This document shows positions 15,584 to 22,062 of a stretch of DNA of 25,343 nt, one piece after another. The DNA is from Mariprofundus sp. (GTDB lineage: Bacteria; Pseudomonadota; Zetaproteobacteria; Mariprofundales; Mariprofundaceae): assembly GCA_015485035.1 (NCBI GenBank), contig WFUI01000216.1, positions 1 through 25,343 on the forward strand, read 5' to 3'. The position numbers were made by a program, and so were the translations under genes. A model generated the notes under the pieces. That model made no database searches. It was not told the origin of the DNA and saw only the letters and a program-made list of their open reading frames with translations. Numbering within the stretch: the stretch's first letter is position 1; the number at the start of each line of letters is the position of its first letter.

Positions 15584-16111
15584 ATGTATATTAATCATGC
15601 CACGCATGCAGGGCTTGCCGAAGCTTATACCGCAACCCGAATGGCCAATCCTTTGTTTAACCGGTTTTGCGAACTGCCTGTCTGTCAGCAAATGCAGATC
15701 GATGAAAGCATGCAGTTATTCAGTTGTCTGGATGTGGTAACATATCACGCGGGCGCTGTGATTTATGAGGCTGGGAGTGAAACAGACAGAACCATGCGCA
15801 TCATTGTGGATGGCAGTGCTACGGCTTCTACCACATCATTCGGTGAATCTATTCATCTGGGTTCAGGCGATGTGTTCGGCCTGTTTTCATTTCTGGATGA
15901 AGGCCGCCCGCACTCAGCTACGGTCAGGGCATCTAGCGATCTCACCCTGCTGTGTATGAATCGTGACTATTTCAATCTGATTAGCGTCGAAGATGCAGTG
16001 CTGGGTAATCTGGTATTGCGTTTTATGTTCCGCCTGCTGTCCGGCATGTCTTTAAAACAGGAAAATGAATATGCCGCCATCCATCATTATGTCACCGGCA
16101 GATACAGCTGA
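15584..16111 (+). CDS. Stand-alone cyclic-nucleotide-binding-domain protein, no DNA-binding domain
   Basis: The protein has 175 residues. Residues about 40-135 show the cNMP-binding beta-barrel: LFSCLDVVTYHAGAVIYEAG at 45-64, VDGSATASTT, and the phosphate-binding-cassette region GDVFGLFSFLDEGRPHSATVRA (95-116). The canonical FGE is FGL (98-100), so the glutamate that binds the ribose 2'-OH of cAMP is missing; an arginine is present nearby (R108). The helix that follows ends at residue 175, where CRP/FNR proteins would continue into a winged helix. I chose ATG 15584 because AGAGGAAAGAGAA precedes it. The stop overlaps an ATG by one base, in the phoB-phoR operon. Ligand and role are unknown. 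Confidence 0.75.
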   Translation: MYINHATHAGLAEAYTATRMANPLFNRFCELPVCQQMQIDESMQLFSCLDVVTYHAGAVIYEAGSETDRTMRIIVDGSATASTTSFGESIHLGSGDVFGLFSFLDEGRPHSATVRASSDLTLLCMNRDYFNLISVEDAVLGNLVLRFMFRLLSGMSLKQENEYAAIHHYVTGRYS

Positions 16112-16126
16112 TGCTTGAGGTGGATC

Positions 16127-16156
16127 ATGGAAGCTTTCAGTATCGAGACCTTATGA
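16127..16156 (+). CDS. Possible 9-residue leader peptide before phoB
   Basis: ATG at 16127 follows GAGGTGG closely and reads MEAFSIETL then TGA. The stop overlaps the likely phoB ATG as ATGA (16153-16156). It is the best Shine-Dalgarno in the area, while the phoB starts themselves have none. It may couple translation into phoB. Chance cannot be excluded. Confidence 0.3.
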   Translation: MEAFSIETL

Positions 16157-16863
16157 CTCAGGATACCGATCAAAGCCATGCTGACATCCTCATTGTTGAA
16201 GATGAGGCGCCTATTGCCCGCTTGATGGAATTACATCTGCGCAGTGCCGGATTTTCAACATATTTATGCAGCGATGGCGATTCAGCTCTGGAAGCTATGC
16301 GTGATGGCGACTGGCAACTGGTGGTGCTTGACCGGATGTTACCGGGTGCCAGCGGCATGAAAATTTTGCGATGGATCAAGGCCTCTGCATCCAAAGGGCA
16401 TACGCCGGTCTTGATGGTGACTGCCCTGAGTATGCCCACCGAGCGGGTGCATGGACTTAATGAAGGGGCCGATGATTATCTTTCCAAACCCTTCGAGCCG
16501 GATGAACTGGTGGCTCGCGCCAAAGCCTTGTTGCGTCGTACACGGGTCATAAAACAGGGTGTATCGGCAAAGAACAGAATCCAGCTTGATCCGGATGTGC
16601 CGGTTGTATTTGAGGGAGATAAGCGCATTGAGGTGCGGCCGCTGGAATACAAACTTTTGAAAATCCTCATGGATAAGCCGGGCAAGACACGAAGCAGGGA
16701 CTACCTGCTTGATCACGTTTGGGGTCATGATGTCTATGTTGAATCCCGGACTGTGGATGTGACTATCAAACGACTACGTAAAGCCCTGAAGAAGATTGGT
16801 CGCAAGGACTGTATCGAAACTGTGCGCAGCATGGGCTATCGTTTTGTGACACCTGCTGAATGA
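16153..16863 (+). CDS. phoB: Phosphate regulon response regulator PhoB
   Basis: OmpR-family activator that binds Pho boxes when phosphorylated by PhoR. From ATG 16153 it has 236 residues. The receiver domain has E16-D17 (ILIVEDEAP), phosphoacceptor D60 (VVLDRMLPG), T90 and K112 (LSKPF). The winged-helix domain (about 137-236) carries LEYKLLKILM and the recognition helix region ESRTVDVTIKRLRKALKKIG, followed by VRSMGYRF. An in-frame ATG at 16111 would add 14 residues and overlap the preceding stop; E. coli PhoB has 229 residues, so the shorter form fits better. The phoR ATG overlaps its stop (16860-16863). The target sites are the two Pho boxes in this window. Confidence 0.92.
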   Translation: MTQDTDQSHADILIVEDEAPIARLMELHLRSAGFSTYLCSDGDSALEAMRDGDWQLVVLDRMLPGASGMKILRWIKASASKGHTPVLMVTALSMPTERVHGLNEGADDYLSKPFEPDELVARAKALLRRTRVIKQGVSAKNRIQLDPDVPVVFEGDKRIEVRPLEYKLLKILMDKPGKTRSRDYLLDHVWGHDVYVESRTVDVTIKRLRKALKKIGRKDCIETVRSMGYRFVTPAE

Positions 16864-18011
16864 ATAGTTTCGGGTTGTTGGTAGCGGGCATTGCCGTGAT
16901 TGCCTGTGCTTATATTACAGCCCGTATGCGCAGGCGGTTGTCGGACTATCAGGCCAAAATCTTGCAACTGAAGGGGAAAATAACAACATTACAACAGCAG
17001 CTGGATAGCAGTGAGCGCCTCGATTTGCTGCTGGCTGATGTGAATGAAGCAGTGCTGCGGTTGAATGCCGATGGTATGGTTGTTGCAGCTAATCCATGCG
17101 CCCGTGATATTTTCGCCATGGGAAATTTACCTTTGCCGCAGCCGATGTTACAACTCTACCGTGATGCTGACTGGAATGCATTGCTGATAAGTGCTGTTGC
17201 AGCACTGCCTGAGAAAACAAAACTTCCGCAAATTGAATTGCCTGATTATTTCCTTGAGCCGAGACTGGCGCGTCTGGAAAATGGAGAAGCATTATTGCTT
17301 TGCCTGGATGTCACGGTCCGCCATAAACTGGAACAACAGCGACGAACATTTATATCGAATTTGATGCATGATCTGAAAACGCCGCTGACTTCACTGCTAG
17401 GTTATGCCCGCAGTATGGAAAGCTTCGGTGATCAGGCTGATTTCAGAAAAGAAGCCGCAGCAGTGATTGCCAATGAAGCCAAACATGTTAATCATCTGCT
17501 GGATGTATTGCTTACACTGGACCAGCTTGGATTTGAGGATGAAGACAGGGGCGCGTGTTGTGATGCTTTGGAGGTTATCAGACGCTCCTGCGATATGCTG
17601 ATGCCCCAGTGCAAAGAAAAACACCTGTCCTTGGCCATGGATTATGATGATGAAGCGTATCCGGTTGCAGCTGCTTTTGATGATGTGGATAGAATCGTCA
17701 CCAATCTGCTGGTGAATGCTATCAATCATTCACCGGATGATGGTCATATCAGCCTGCGCATAAGCCGACTGGATGGTTGCTGCCGGGTGACGATTGCGGA
17801 CGAAGGGCCAGGCATCCCGGAAAAACACCTGCCCAGGGTAACCGAACGATTTTATCGTGTAGACAAATCCCGTAGCAGACAAATGAAAAACCATGGCCTG
17901 GGGCTGTCTATTGTTAAAGAGTTGCTTGATTACAATGGTGGCGAGCTGACATTATCCAATCGGGATCCACACGGGCTGCACGTTGAGTTCACGTTACCAT
18001 TTAAAGGATAA
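16860..18011 (+). CDS. phoR: Phosphate regulon sensor histidine kinase PhoR
   Basis: The protein has 383 residues, shorter than E. coli PhoR (431). It has one N-terminal membrane helix (about 4-20) followed directly by an arginine-rich stretch and a coiled coil (about 25-58), a PAS-like domain (about 55-150), HisKA with phosphorylated H170 (NLMHDLKTPLTSLLGYA), and HATPase_c with N-box NLLVNAINHSP (282-292), G1 DEGPGIP (314-320), F-box ERFYRVDKSRS and G2 HGLGLSIVKELL. There is no periplasmic loop, in line with PhoR sensing through PstSCAB-PhoU rather than phosphate itself. Four codons overlap-free from phoB except for ATGA, so the two are translationally coupled. Confidence 0.92.
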   Translation: MNSFGLLVAGIAVIACAYITARMRRRLSDYQAKILQLKGKITTLQQQLDSSERLDLLLADVNEAVLRLNADGMVVAANPCARDIFAMGNLPLPQPMLQLYRDADWNALLISAVAALPEKTKLPQIELPDYFLEPRLARLENGEALLLCLDVTVRHKLEQQRRTFISNLMHDLKTPLTSLLGYARSMESFGDQADFRKEAAAVIANEAKHVNHLLDVLLTLDQLGFEDEDRGACCDALEVIRRSCDMLMPQCKEKHLSLAMDYDDEAYPVAAAFDDVDRIVTNLLVNAINHSPDDGHISLRISRLDGCCRVTIADEGPGIPEKHLPRVTERFYRVDKSRSRQMKNHGLGLSIVKELLDYNGGELTLSNRDPHGLHVEFTLPFKG

Positions 18012-18072
18012 CAAACGAAATTATCAAACAAGCCAGGATAAACTGAACCACTTTTATTCTTCGCTTCAGCAC
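18001..18072 (-). CDS. Possible 23-residue membrane peptide antisense to the phoR 3' end
   Basis: A GTG at 18072 is preceded 7 nt upstream by GAGGAGGAGG, the strongest ribosome-binding sequence in this window. It reads MLKRRIKVVQ then FILACLIISFVIL and stops: a basic start followed by one hydrophobic helix. The coding part overlaps the last 11 bases of phoR in antisense and otherwise fills the phoR-carbonic anhydrase gap. No convincing promoter is seen (TTGACT and TATCAT are only 13 nt apart). It could be a small membrane protein, a type I toxin-like peptide, or chance. Confidence 0.3.
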   Translation of the reverse strand: MLKRRIKVVQFILACLIISFVIL

Positions 18073-18192
18073 ATGATGTCCTCCTCCTCGAGTGATGATA
18101 TCGGGGATCCAAAAGTCAATCGTTTCATCACCATGCCTGCCGGGTTTTCGCCTTTATGGGCTGGTGTTGTAATCTGGTGGCTTAGCGCAATT

Positions 18193-18224
18193 AAAAAAGC
18201 CCGCCTCAACAGAGACGGGCTTTT
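18193..18224. terminator. Bidirectional intrinsic terminator
   Basis: AAAAGCCCG (18195-18203) and CGGGCTTTT (18216-18224) form the outer stem and CTC/GAG the inner stem around an AACA loop. On the minus strand it ends in TTTTTTAA, 32 nt after the carbonic anhydrase stop. On the plus strand it ends in TTTT and can stop phoR transcription. Between the phoR stop and this point (18012-18192) I see only the possible 23-residue peptide. Confidence 0.88.
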
Positions 18225-18255
18225 GAAGCAGGGATACTTTCCCTTTGATCTGAAA

Positions 18256-19164
18256 TTAATCGATCTTGGATAGTAAATCTTTGTTTATCACAAGATTTCT
18301 TACACCGTGTCCATGGTTTTCTTCAAAGGCATTTTTCTCACACCATTTGCCAACAGTTGCAATATTTACTTTGGCAACATGCGGACGAACACTCCAGGAA
18401 ACCTGATAAGGAGAACCTTTTTCATTATAGCCAGGGCCTGTTGTGGAACCTTCATATTGAACAGGTGTGCCTGTGTTCGAAGGAATACCGGTTGCCTGGT
18501 ACAGGCCACCAACCTTTTTGAACTTGGTCAAATCTTTAAAGTTGAGTGCATGCTTGTCATTCACCAGTACATAGACTTGTGTTTCCACGCGCAGCTGCGG
18601 ATTCTGTTTAGGAATATCTTTGTTAAAGCAGGAGCCCAGACTTTTACCCGGTTTGATTTGCGCAGTTGAGTAAACATAATGCACTTCAATGGTATCACCC
18701 GGTCTCAGTGTGCTGTGTGCGCTATCGCAGATTTTATGCTTGGTTGGTGCCAGCTCAGCTTTGCTCAGCAGCGATGAATCGTATTTATAACCACTCTGGT
18801 AACCTTCGCCATTACCGTTGCCGGCATAGATGGAGAAGTCTTTTGCTTTGTGCTCGGCATTTTTATGGAAATGGATATTGCACAGGTTCATTTTAGTAGA
18901 TGCAGGAGCTTCACTGAAGATACGCTGATTGTTGCCATCAACAGCATCAATATCCCGAGGTGCCTGAGGCCCGAACCCTTTACCTTTGGTGTTTTTCGCC
19001 AGTGCCTTGCGTTGTTCCGCGATCACTTTGTCGGAAACAGTTGCATGGTGTTCTGCTCCGTGTCCTTCTGCATGGGTTGCGCCATGGCCTGTTCCGTGTT
19101 CTCCGGCAAATACCGGTGCTGCCAGCATAGCACTGGCTGCAATTGCAATTGCAATGCGTTTCAT
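18256..19164 (-). CDS. Delta-class carbonic anhydrase, secreted
   Basis: Interconverts CO2 and bicarbonate in the periplasm. The protein has 302 residues with signal peptide 1-20 (MKRIAIAIAASAMLAAPVFA). It matches the delta class first known from the diatom enzyme TWCA1: the core CNIHFHKNAEHKAKDFS (95-111) holds the HxH zinc pair H98/H100, and IEVHYVYS gives a third histidine, H162. SWSVRPHVAKVNI lies near the end. Four cysteines in the mature part (95, 146, 179, 275) could form two disulfides. Right after the signal peptide is a histidine-rich tract (six His in residues 23-40) that could hold zinc. GGAGG lies 7 nt before the ATG. Zinc-ligand assignment is by analogy. Confidence 0.85.
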   Translation of the reverse strand: MKRIAIAIAASAMLAAPVFAGEHGTGHGATHAEGHGAEHHATVSDKVIAEQRKALAKNTKGKGFGPQAPRDIDAVDGNNQRIFSEAPASTKMNLCNIHFHKNAEHKAKDFSIYAGNGNGEGYQSGYKYDSSLLSKAELAPTKHKICDSAHSTLRPGDTIEVHYVYSTAQIKPGKSLGSCFNKDIPKQNPQLRVETQVYVLVNDKHALNFKDLTKFKKVGGLYQATGIPSNTGTPVQYEGSTTGPGYNEKGSPYQVSWSVRPHVAKVNIATVGKWCEKNAFEENHGHGVRNLVINKDLLSKID

Positions 19165-19190
19165 GATTATTCCTCCCGATGATATAAAGA

Positions 19191-19210
19191 AACCGGCTGA
19201 TCAGCCGGTT
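19191..19210. promoter_or_regulatory. Perfect 20-bp palindrome in the carbonic anhydrase leader
   Basis: AACCGGCTGA followed at once by TCAGCCGGTT is self-complementary without a spacer. It begins about 7 nt after the predicted -10 of the carbonic anhydrase gene, so it would be either a DNA operator at +1 or a hairpin (8-bp stem, GATC loop) at the 5' end of the mRNA. On the minus strand TTTCTTTATAT follows, so weak attenuation is also possible. Confidence 0.6.
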
Positions 19211-19217
19211 ACGATGA

Positions 19218-19245
19218 AGTGTAGTTTATTCTAAAATGATTGCAA
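19218..19245 (-). promoter_or_regulatory. Predicted promoter of the carbonic anhydrase gene
   Basis: Reading on the minus strand, TTGCAA (19245-19240) and TACACT (19223-19218) are spaced by 16 nt, matching a sigma-70 promoter. Start of transcription is expected near 19211, directly before the palindrome. Confidence 0.5.
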
Positions 19246-19292
19246 GTATAGTGCTGCATGGATTTGGAAATTAATTACGAGAGGTGAGCATC

Positions 19293-19850
19293 ATGGCTCT
19301 GGTTGCTTCAATACATGTGGATTCGGGTTGGGAACTACCCGATATGGTATTAAAAGATGTTGATGGTAACAGCGTGGATTTGCGTTCCCAAATCGGCAAA
19401 AAAGGCTTGCTGGTAGCATTTACCTGCAATCACTGTCCTTATGCCATTGCAGTCTGGCCACGCCTGATCCGGCATGCAGCCAGATTACAAGACATGGGTA
19501 TTCGGTGCATTGCAGTAAATCCGAATATTCATCCCGATTATCCGGCTGATGGCGTGGCTGCCATGAAAGAAAAAATATCCGAATGGGGCATCACAATCCC
19601 GTATCTGGTTGATGATACCCAGGCAGTAGCCAGAGCATTCGATGCCCAGTGTACGCCTGATCTTTATTTGTTCGATGCTGCTGGCAGACTCTTCTATCAT
19701 GGTCGTTTTGATGATTCATGGAAAGATGAATCAAAAGTGACGCGTGAGGAACTGATAGTTGCCGCTGAATTGCTTGTAGCAGGCGAAAATCCACCACAGC
19801 CACAGCATCCGACCATTGGCTGCTCAATCAAATGGCTGGAAAAACAGTGA
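19293..19850 (+). CDS. Thioredoxin-fold (peroxiredoxin-like) family protein
   Basis: The protein has 185 residues from ATG 19293, which has GAGGTG six nt upstream; an in-frame GTG at 19284 overlaps that site. The domain is an AhpC/TSA-like thioredoxin fold: GLLVAFTCNHCPYA with a CxxC pair (C45, C48), a conserved IAVNPNIHPDYPADG, CTPDLYLFDAAGRLFYHGRFDDS and a C-terminal PTIGCSIKW. This set is typical of a widespread small family annotated as thioredoxin family proteins; its substrate is not established. No signal peptide is present, so it is cytoplasmic. It diverges from the carbonic anhydrase gene (128 nt between starts). Confidence 0.88.
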   Translation: MALVASIHVDSGWELPDMVLKDVDGNSVDLRSQIGKKGLLVAFTCNHCPYAIAVWPRLIRHAARLQDMGIRCIAVNPNIHPDYPADGVAAMKEKISEWGITIPYLVDDTQAVARAFDAQCTPDLYLFDAAGRLFYHGRFDDSWKDESKVTREELIVAAELLVAGENPPQPQHPTIGCSIKWLEKQ

Positions 19851-19852
19851 TC

Positions 19853-19894
19853 TTGGGATTGCATTTCAAAGGTGTTATCCTAGGGTCACACCCT
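19853..19894 (+). promoter_or_regulatory. Predicted ssb promoter with small dyad at the start site
   Basis: TTGGGA (19853-19858) and TATCCT (19876-19881) are 17 nt apart. Directly after the -10 is AGGGT-CAC-ACCCT (19882-19894), a perfect small inverted repeat over the expected start of transcription. No LexA-type box is seen here. Confidence 0.45.
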
Positions 19895-19927
19895 TGATTT
19901 TGCAGAGGCACATAGAGGGGTTCATAA

Positions 19928-20395
19928 ATGCTGAATAAAGTGATGTTGATTGGAAATCTGGGAGCTGATCCTGAAACGCGCTTCACACAGGATGGCACAT
20001 GTGTGTGCAATCTGCGTCTGGCAACAACAGAAAAGTTCAAGAACCGGAACGGGGAACAGCAGGAACGTACCGAGTGGCATCGTGTGGTCATGTGGGGGCG
20101 TCTGGGTGAAATAGCCAACCAGTATCTGAGCAAGGGTTCCCGCGTTTATATTGAAGGCAAGATTGAAACACGAAAATGGCAGGATCGTGATGGCAATGAT
20201 AAATACACCACGGAAATTCGCGCTAATGAAATGAAAATGCTTGGTGGCGGGTCAGGTTCTGGTGGTGGGTCAGCCGGCAATCGGGGCGGAAGTTTTCCTG
20301 CTCAGGGCGGCGGCTCTGCACCGAAGAGTAATGATCCGTTTGCCAGTGCGCCGGATTTTGGTGATGTGCCGGTGGATGATGATATCCCGTTTTGA
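19928..20395 (+). CDS. ssb: Single-stranded DNA-binding protein
   Basis: SSB coats single-stranded DNA and recruits repair and replication proteins. The 155-residue protein has the OB-fold (1-110; MLNKVMLIGNLGADPETR, TEWHRVVMWGRLGEIANQYL, GSRVYIEGKIETRKWQD), a glycine/serine-rich flexible linker (about 111-140) and the acidic C-terminal tip DDDIPF that binds partners such as exonuclease I, RecQ and RecO. GAGGGG lies 7 nt before the ATG. A terminator follows. Confidence 0.97.
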   Translation: MLNKVMLIGNLGADPETRFTQDGTCVCNLRLATTEKFKNRNGEQQERTEWHRVVMWGRLGEIANQYLSKGSRVYIEGKIETRKWQDRDGNDKYTTEIRANEMKMLGGGSGSGGGSAGNRGGSFPAQGGGSAPKSNDPFASAPDFGDVPVDDDIPF

Positions 20396-20430
20396 CGTCT
20401 ACCATAATATAAATCGTTGCGATTAAGGTG

Positions 20431-20462
20431 AAGGCTCTTATTTTTATAAGGGCCTTCTCTTT
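20431..20462 (+). terminator. Intrinsic terminator after ssb
   Basis: AAGGCTCTTAT and ATAAGGGCCTT form an 11-bp stem with one G-U pair and a TTTT loop, followed by CTCTTT. It is 35 nt after the ssb stop. Confidence 0.75.
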
Positions 20463-20722
20463 GTGGTCGTGTAAATCTTTTTGGCATGTCATACAAAAAG
20501 GCTGAAGGAACATGTTTTTTCCCGGAAGCTTTTCCCCAGTCGGCATGGCTGTCTGATTCGCTTTTGTAAGCTTCGAAAAAATGCTGTTTTCATCATTGAT
20601 TCATAATGGTTAATTACACTGTTAAAGATAACAGTATTCGTAGAAACAGGAGTGCAGCTGTAATTTTCTTCCGGATCGACTATACTTAGTAAAGAGAAAG
20701 AGCTAAAAGGAGGAAACAGGAT
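20463..20722. other. 260-nt intergenic region between ssb and the glycine-zipper gene
   Basis: No gene is supported here. It holds a LexA-like palindrome (20618-20635) and a -10-like TATACT at 20681-20686 without a clear -35, which would serve the downstream gene. I see no match to a known riboswitch. Confidence 0.5.
20618..20635. promoter_or_regulatory. LexA-like palindrome
   Basis: ACTGTTA-AAGA-TAACAGT is a perfect inverted repeat and fits the enterobacterial LexA consensus CTGT-N8-ACAG with AT-rich centre. It lies 88 nt before the glycine-zipper/TPR start and 45 nt before the -10-like TATACT, so its target is unclear. Confidence 0.45.
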
Positions 20723-21277
20723 ATGTTGATGAAAGTATTGGTATCTGTACTGGCTATGCTGGTATTTAGCACCTCCTTGATGGCTGGCGATAAAGGTTTG
20801 ATGGGAGCATTGATTGGTGCTGGCGTAGGCGCAGGTATCGGCCATGCTGTAGATCGAACCGGAGGTTCCGGTAAAGGTGCGATTATAGGCGCTATCGGCG
20901 GTTATGTGATTGGTAATCAGATGGAAAAGAGTGAGCAGCGCGCTGCCCGGACTCAGGCCAGCCAGCCCCCGGCACAAACTTCCCGGCAAGGGTCTACTGT
21001 GAATGCTTCAGGGCAAAACAGTGGTGACTGTGCCAGGGCGGATCGCTATGTCGATCGCGCAACCAGAACAGGCGATAATGATGACAGGATTTATTATCTG
21101 GAGAAGGCAGTGAAGTTATGTCCGTACCTGGCACGTGCACACAATGATCTGGGGGTGGCGTATTATAATCGTAACAGTCGCCATGACAGGGATCGTGCCA
21201 GAGCTGAATTTAATGAAGCGTTGAAAATCGATCCGGGTTATACAGTTGCCAGAAATAATTTGAGCAATTTGCAATAA
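20723..21277 (+). CDS. Secreted glycine-zipper and TPR protein
   Basis: The protein has 184 residues. A signal peptide at 1-21 (MLMKVLVSVLAMLVFSTSLMA) leads into a glycine zipper at about 25-65 (GALIGAGVGAGIGHAVD, GAIIGAIGGYVIGNQM) of the kind found in outer-membrane lipoproteins and stress proteins. A polar glutamine/serine linker (70-100) follows, then one or two TPR-like repeats at about 105-182 (ARAHNDLGVAYYNRN, ARAEFNEALKIDPGYTVARNNL). C103 and C133 could form a disulfide. There is no lipobox cysteine. AGGAGG lies 9 nt before the ATG. The C-terminal TPR suggests a scaffold in the periplasm; no partner can be named. Confidence 0.8.
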   Translation: MLMKVLVSVLAMLVFSTSLMAGDKGLMGALIGAGVGAGIGHAVDRTGGSGKGAIIGAIGGYVIGNQMEKSEQRAARTQASQPPAQTSRQGSTVNASGQNSGDCARADRYVDRATRTGDNDDRIYYLEKAVKLCPYLARAHNDLGVAYYNRNSRHDRDRARAEFNEALKIDPGYTVARNNLSNLQ

Positions 21278-21319
21278 TTCCCGCAATATTGGGTGAACAA
21301 GTGCTGATTCGGTGCCAGT

Positions 21320-22021
21320 TCATCTCTCATCATGGATGGCTATTAACCATGCATGCATCAATTGTTTGCAGAATTGTTGCATGGGTTCAATGTGCAGCGC
21401 GGTATCTCTGTGTAACAGCCGGATGCCTTCTATGCCAAGATGGTTGCGTTCGTTTTCACCATAATTGATCCAGGTCTCAATCATGGATTGATCGACCTCG
21501 ATATGAAACTGCAGACCATATTGTCCTCTACCCAATCGAAATGCTTGAGCGGGCACCTCCGGATGAGTCGCTATGGATGTCATTGTATCGGTTAGCGAAA
21601 ATGTTTCCCCATGCCACTGAAATACAGCCATAGCATCGGGCATTTGGCTGAACAGCGGATCACTTGATGTCTCTTCAGTGTGATAAACCGGAAACCAGCC
21701 CAGCTCCCGGACAGGCGAGGTAAATATCTGTGCTCCGGCAGCTTTGGCCATCAGTTGTGCTCCAAGACAGATGCCAAGTACGGGGATGCCTGTCGCCAGA
21801 GTTGTTTCAAGCCAGGCCAGTTCTGCCAGAATATAATCTGTATTATCATTGGCCGACTGCGGGCCACCCATAATAATGATGCCATCAAAATCAGTAGCAG
21901 CAGGGATAAGCTTACCATGATCCAGATGAATCGTAGTCAGTTGGTGTCCTGCTTTTTCAAGTATATCGGCAAGCAGGGCGGGCGGTTCAATATCCAGATG
22001 CTGGATCACAAGAAAATTCAT
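21320..22021 (-). CDS. Class I glutamine amidotransferase-like protein
   Basis: The 233-residue protein has the GATase1 triad: C85 in GICLGAQ, H173 and E175 in YGLQFHIEVD. Also present are IIIMGGPQSAND (oxyanion region) and FQWHGETFSL. It resembles the GMP-synthase-like stand-alone amidotransferases (YfeJ/GuaA-N type), which lack a synthetase domain; the acceptor is unknown. Some relatives are gamma-glutamyl peptidases. It converges with the glycine-zipper gene (42 nt gap, no clear terminator) and diverges from ybiB, with only 41 nt between the start codons. Confidence 0.88.
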   Translation of the reverse strand: MNFLVIQHLDIEPPALLADILEKAGHQLTTIHLDHGKLIPAATDFDGIIIMGGPQSANDNTDYILAELAWLETTLATGIPVLGICLGAQLMAKAAGAQIFTSPVRELGWFPVYHTEETSSDPLFSQMPDAMAVFQWHGETFSLTDTMTSIATHPEVPAQAFRLGRGQYGLQFHIEVDQSMIETWINYGENERNHLGIEGIRLLHRDTALHIEPMQQFCKQLMHAWLIAIHDER

Positions 22022-22062
22022 TCTGCTAGCCTATTGATTGCCAGTTGTGGTACAAGTCGGAC

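Noticed and set aside
15584..16111. CRP/FNR transcription factor
   Set aside because: The protein ends after the nucleotide-fold domain and has no helix-turn-helix, so it is not called a transcription factor.
17983..18273. Plus-strand 96-codon frame after phoR
   Set aside because: It overlaps the phoR end, runs through a strong terminator stem, has no Shine-Dalgarno and resembles no protein.
20463..20617. Riboswitch in the ssb-downstream region
   Set aside because: I could not match the conserved core of any known riboswitch class.
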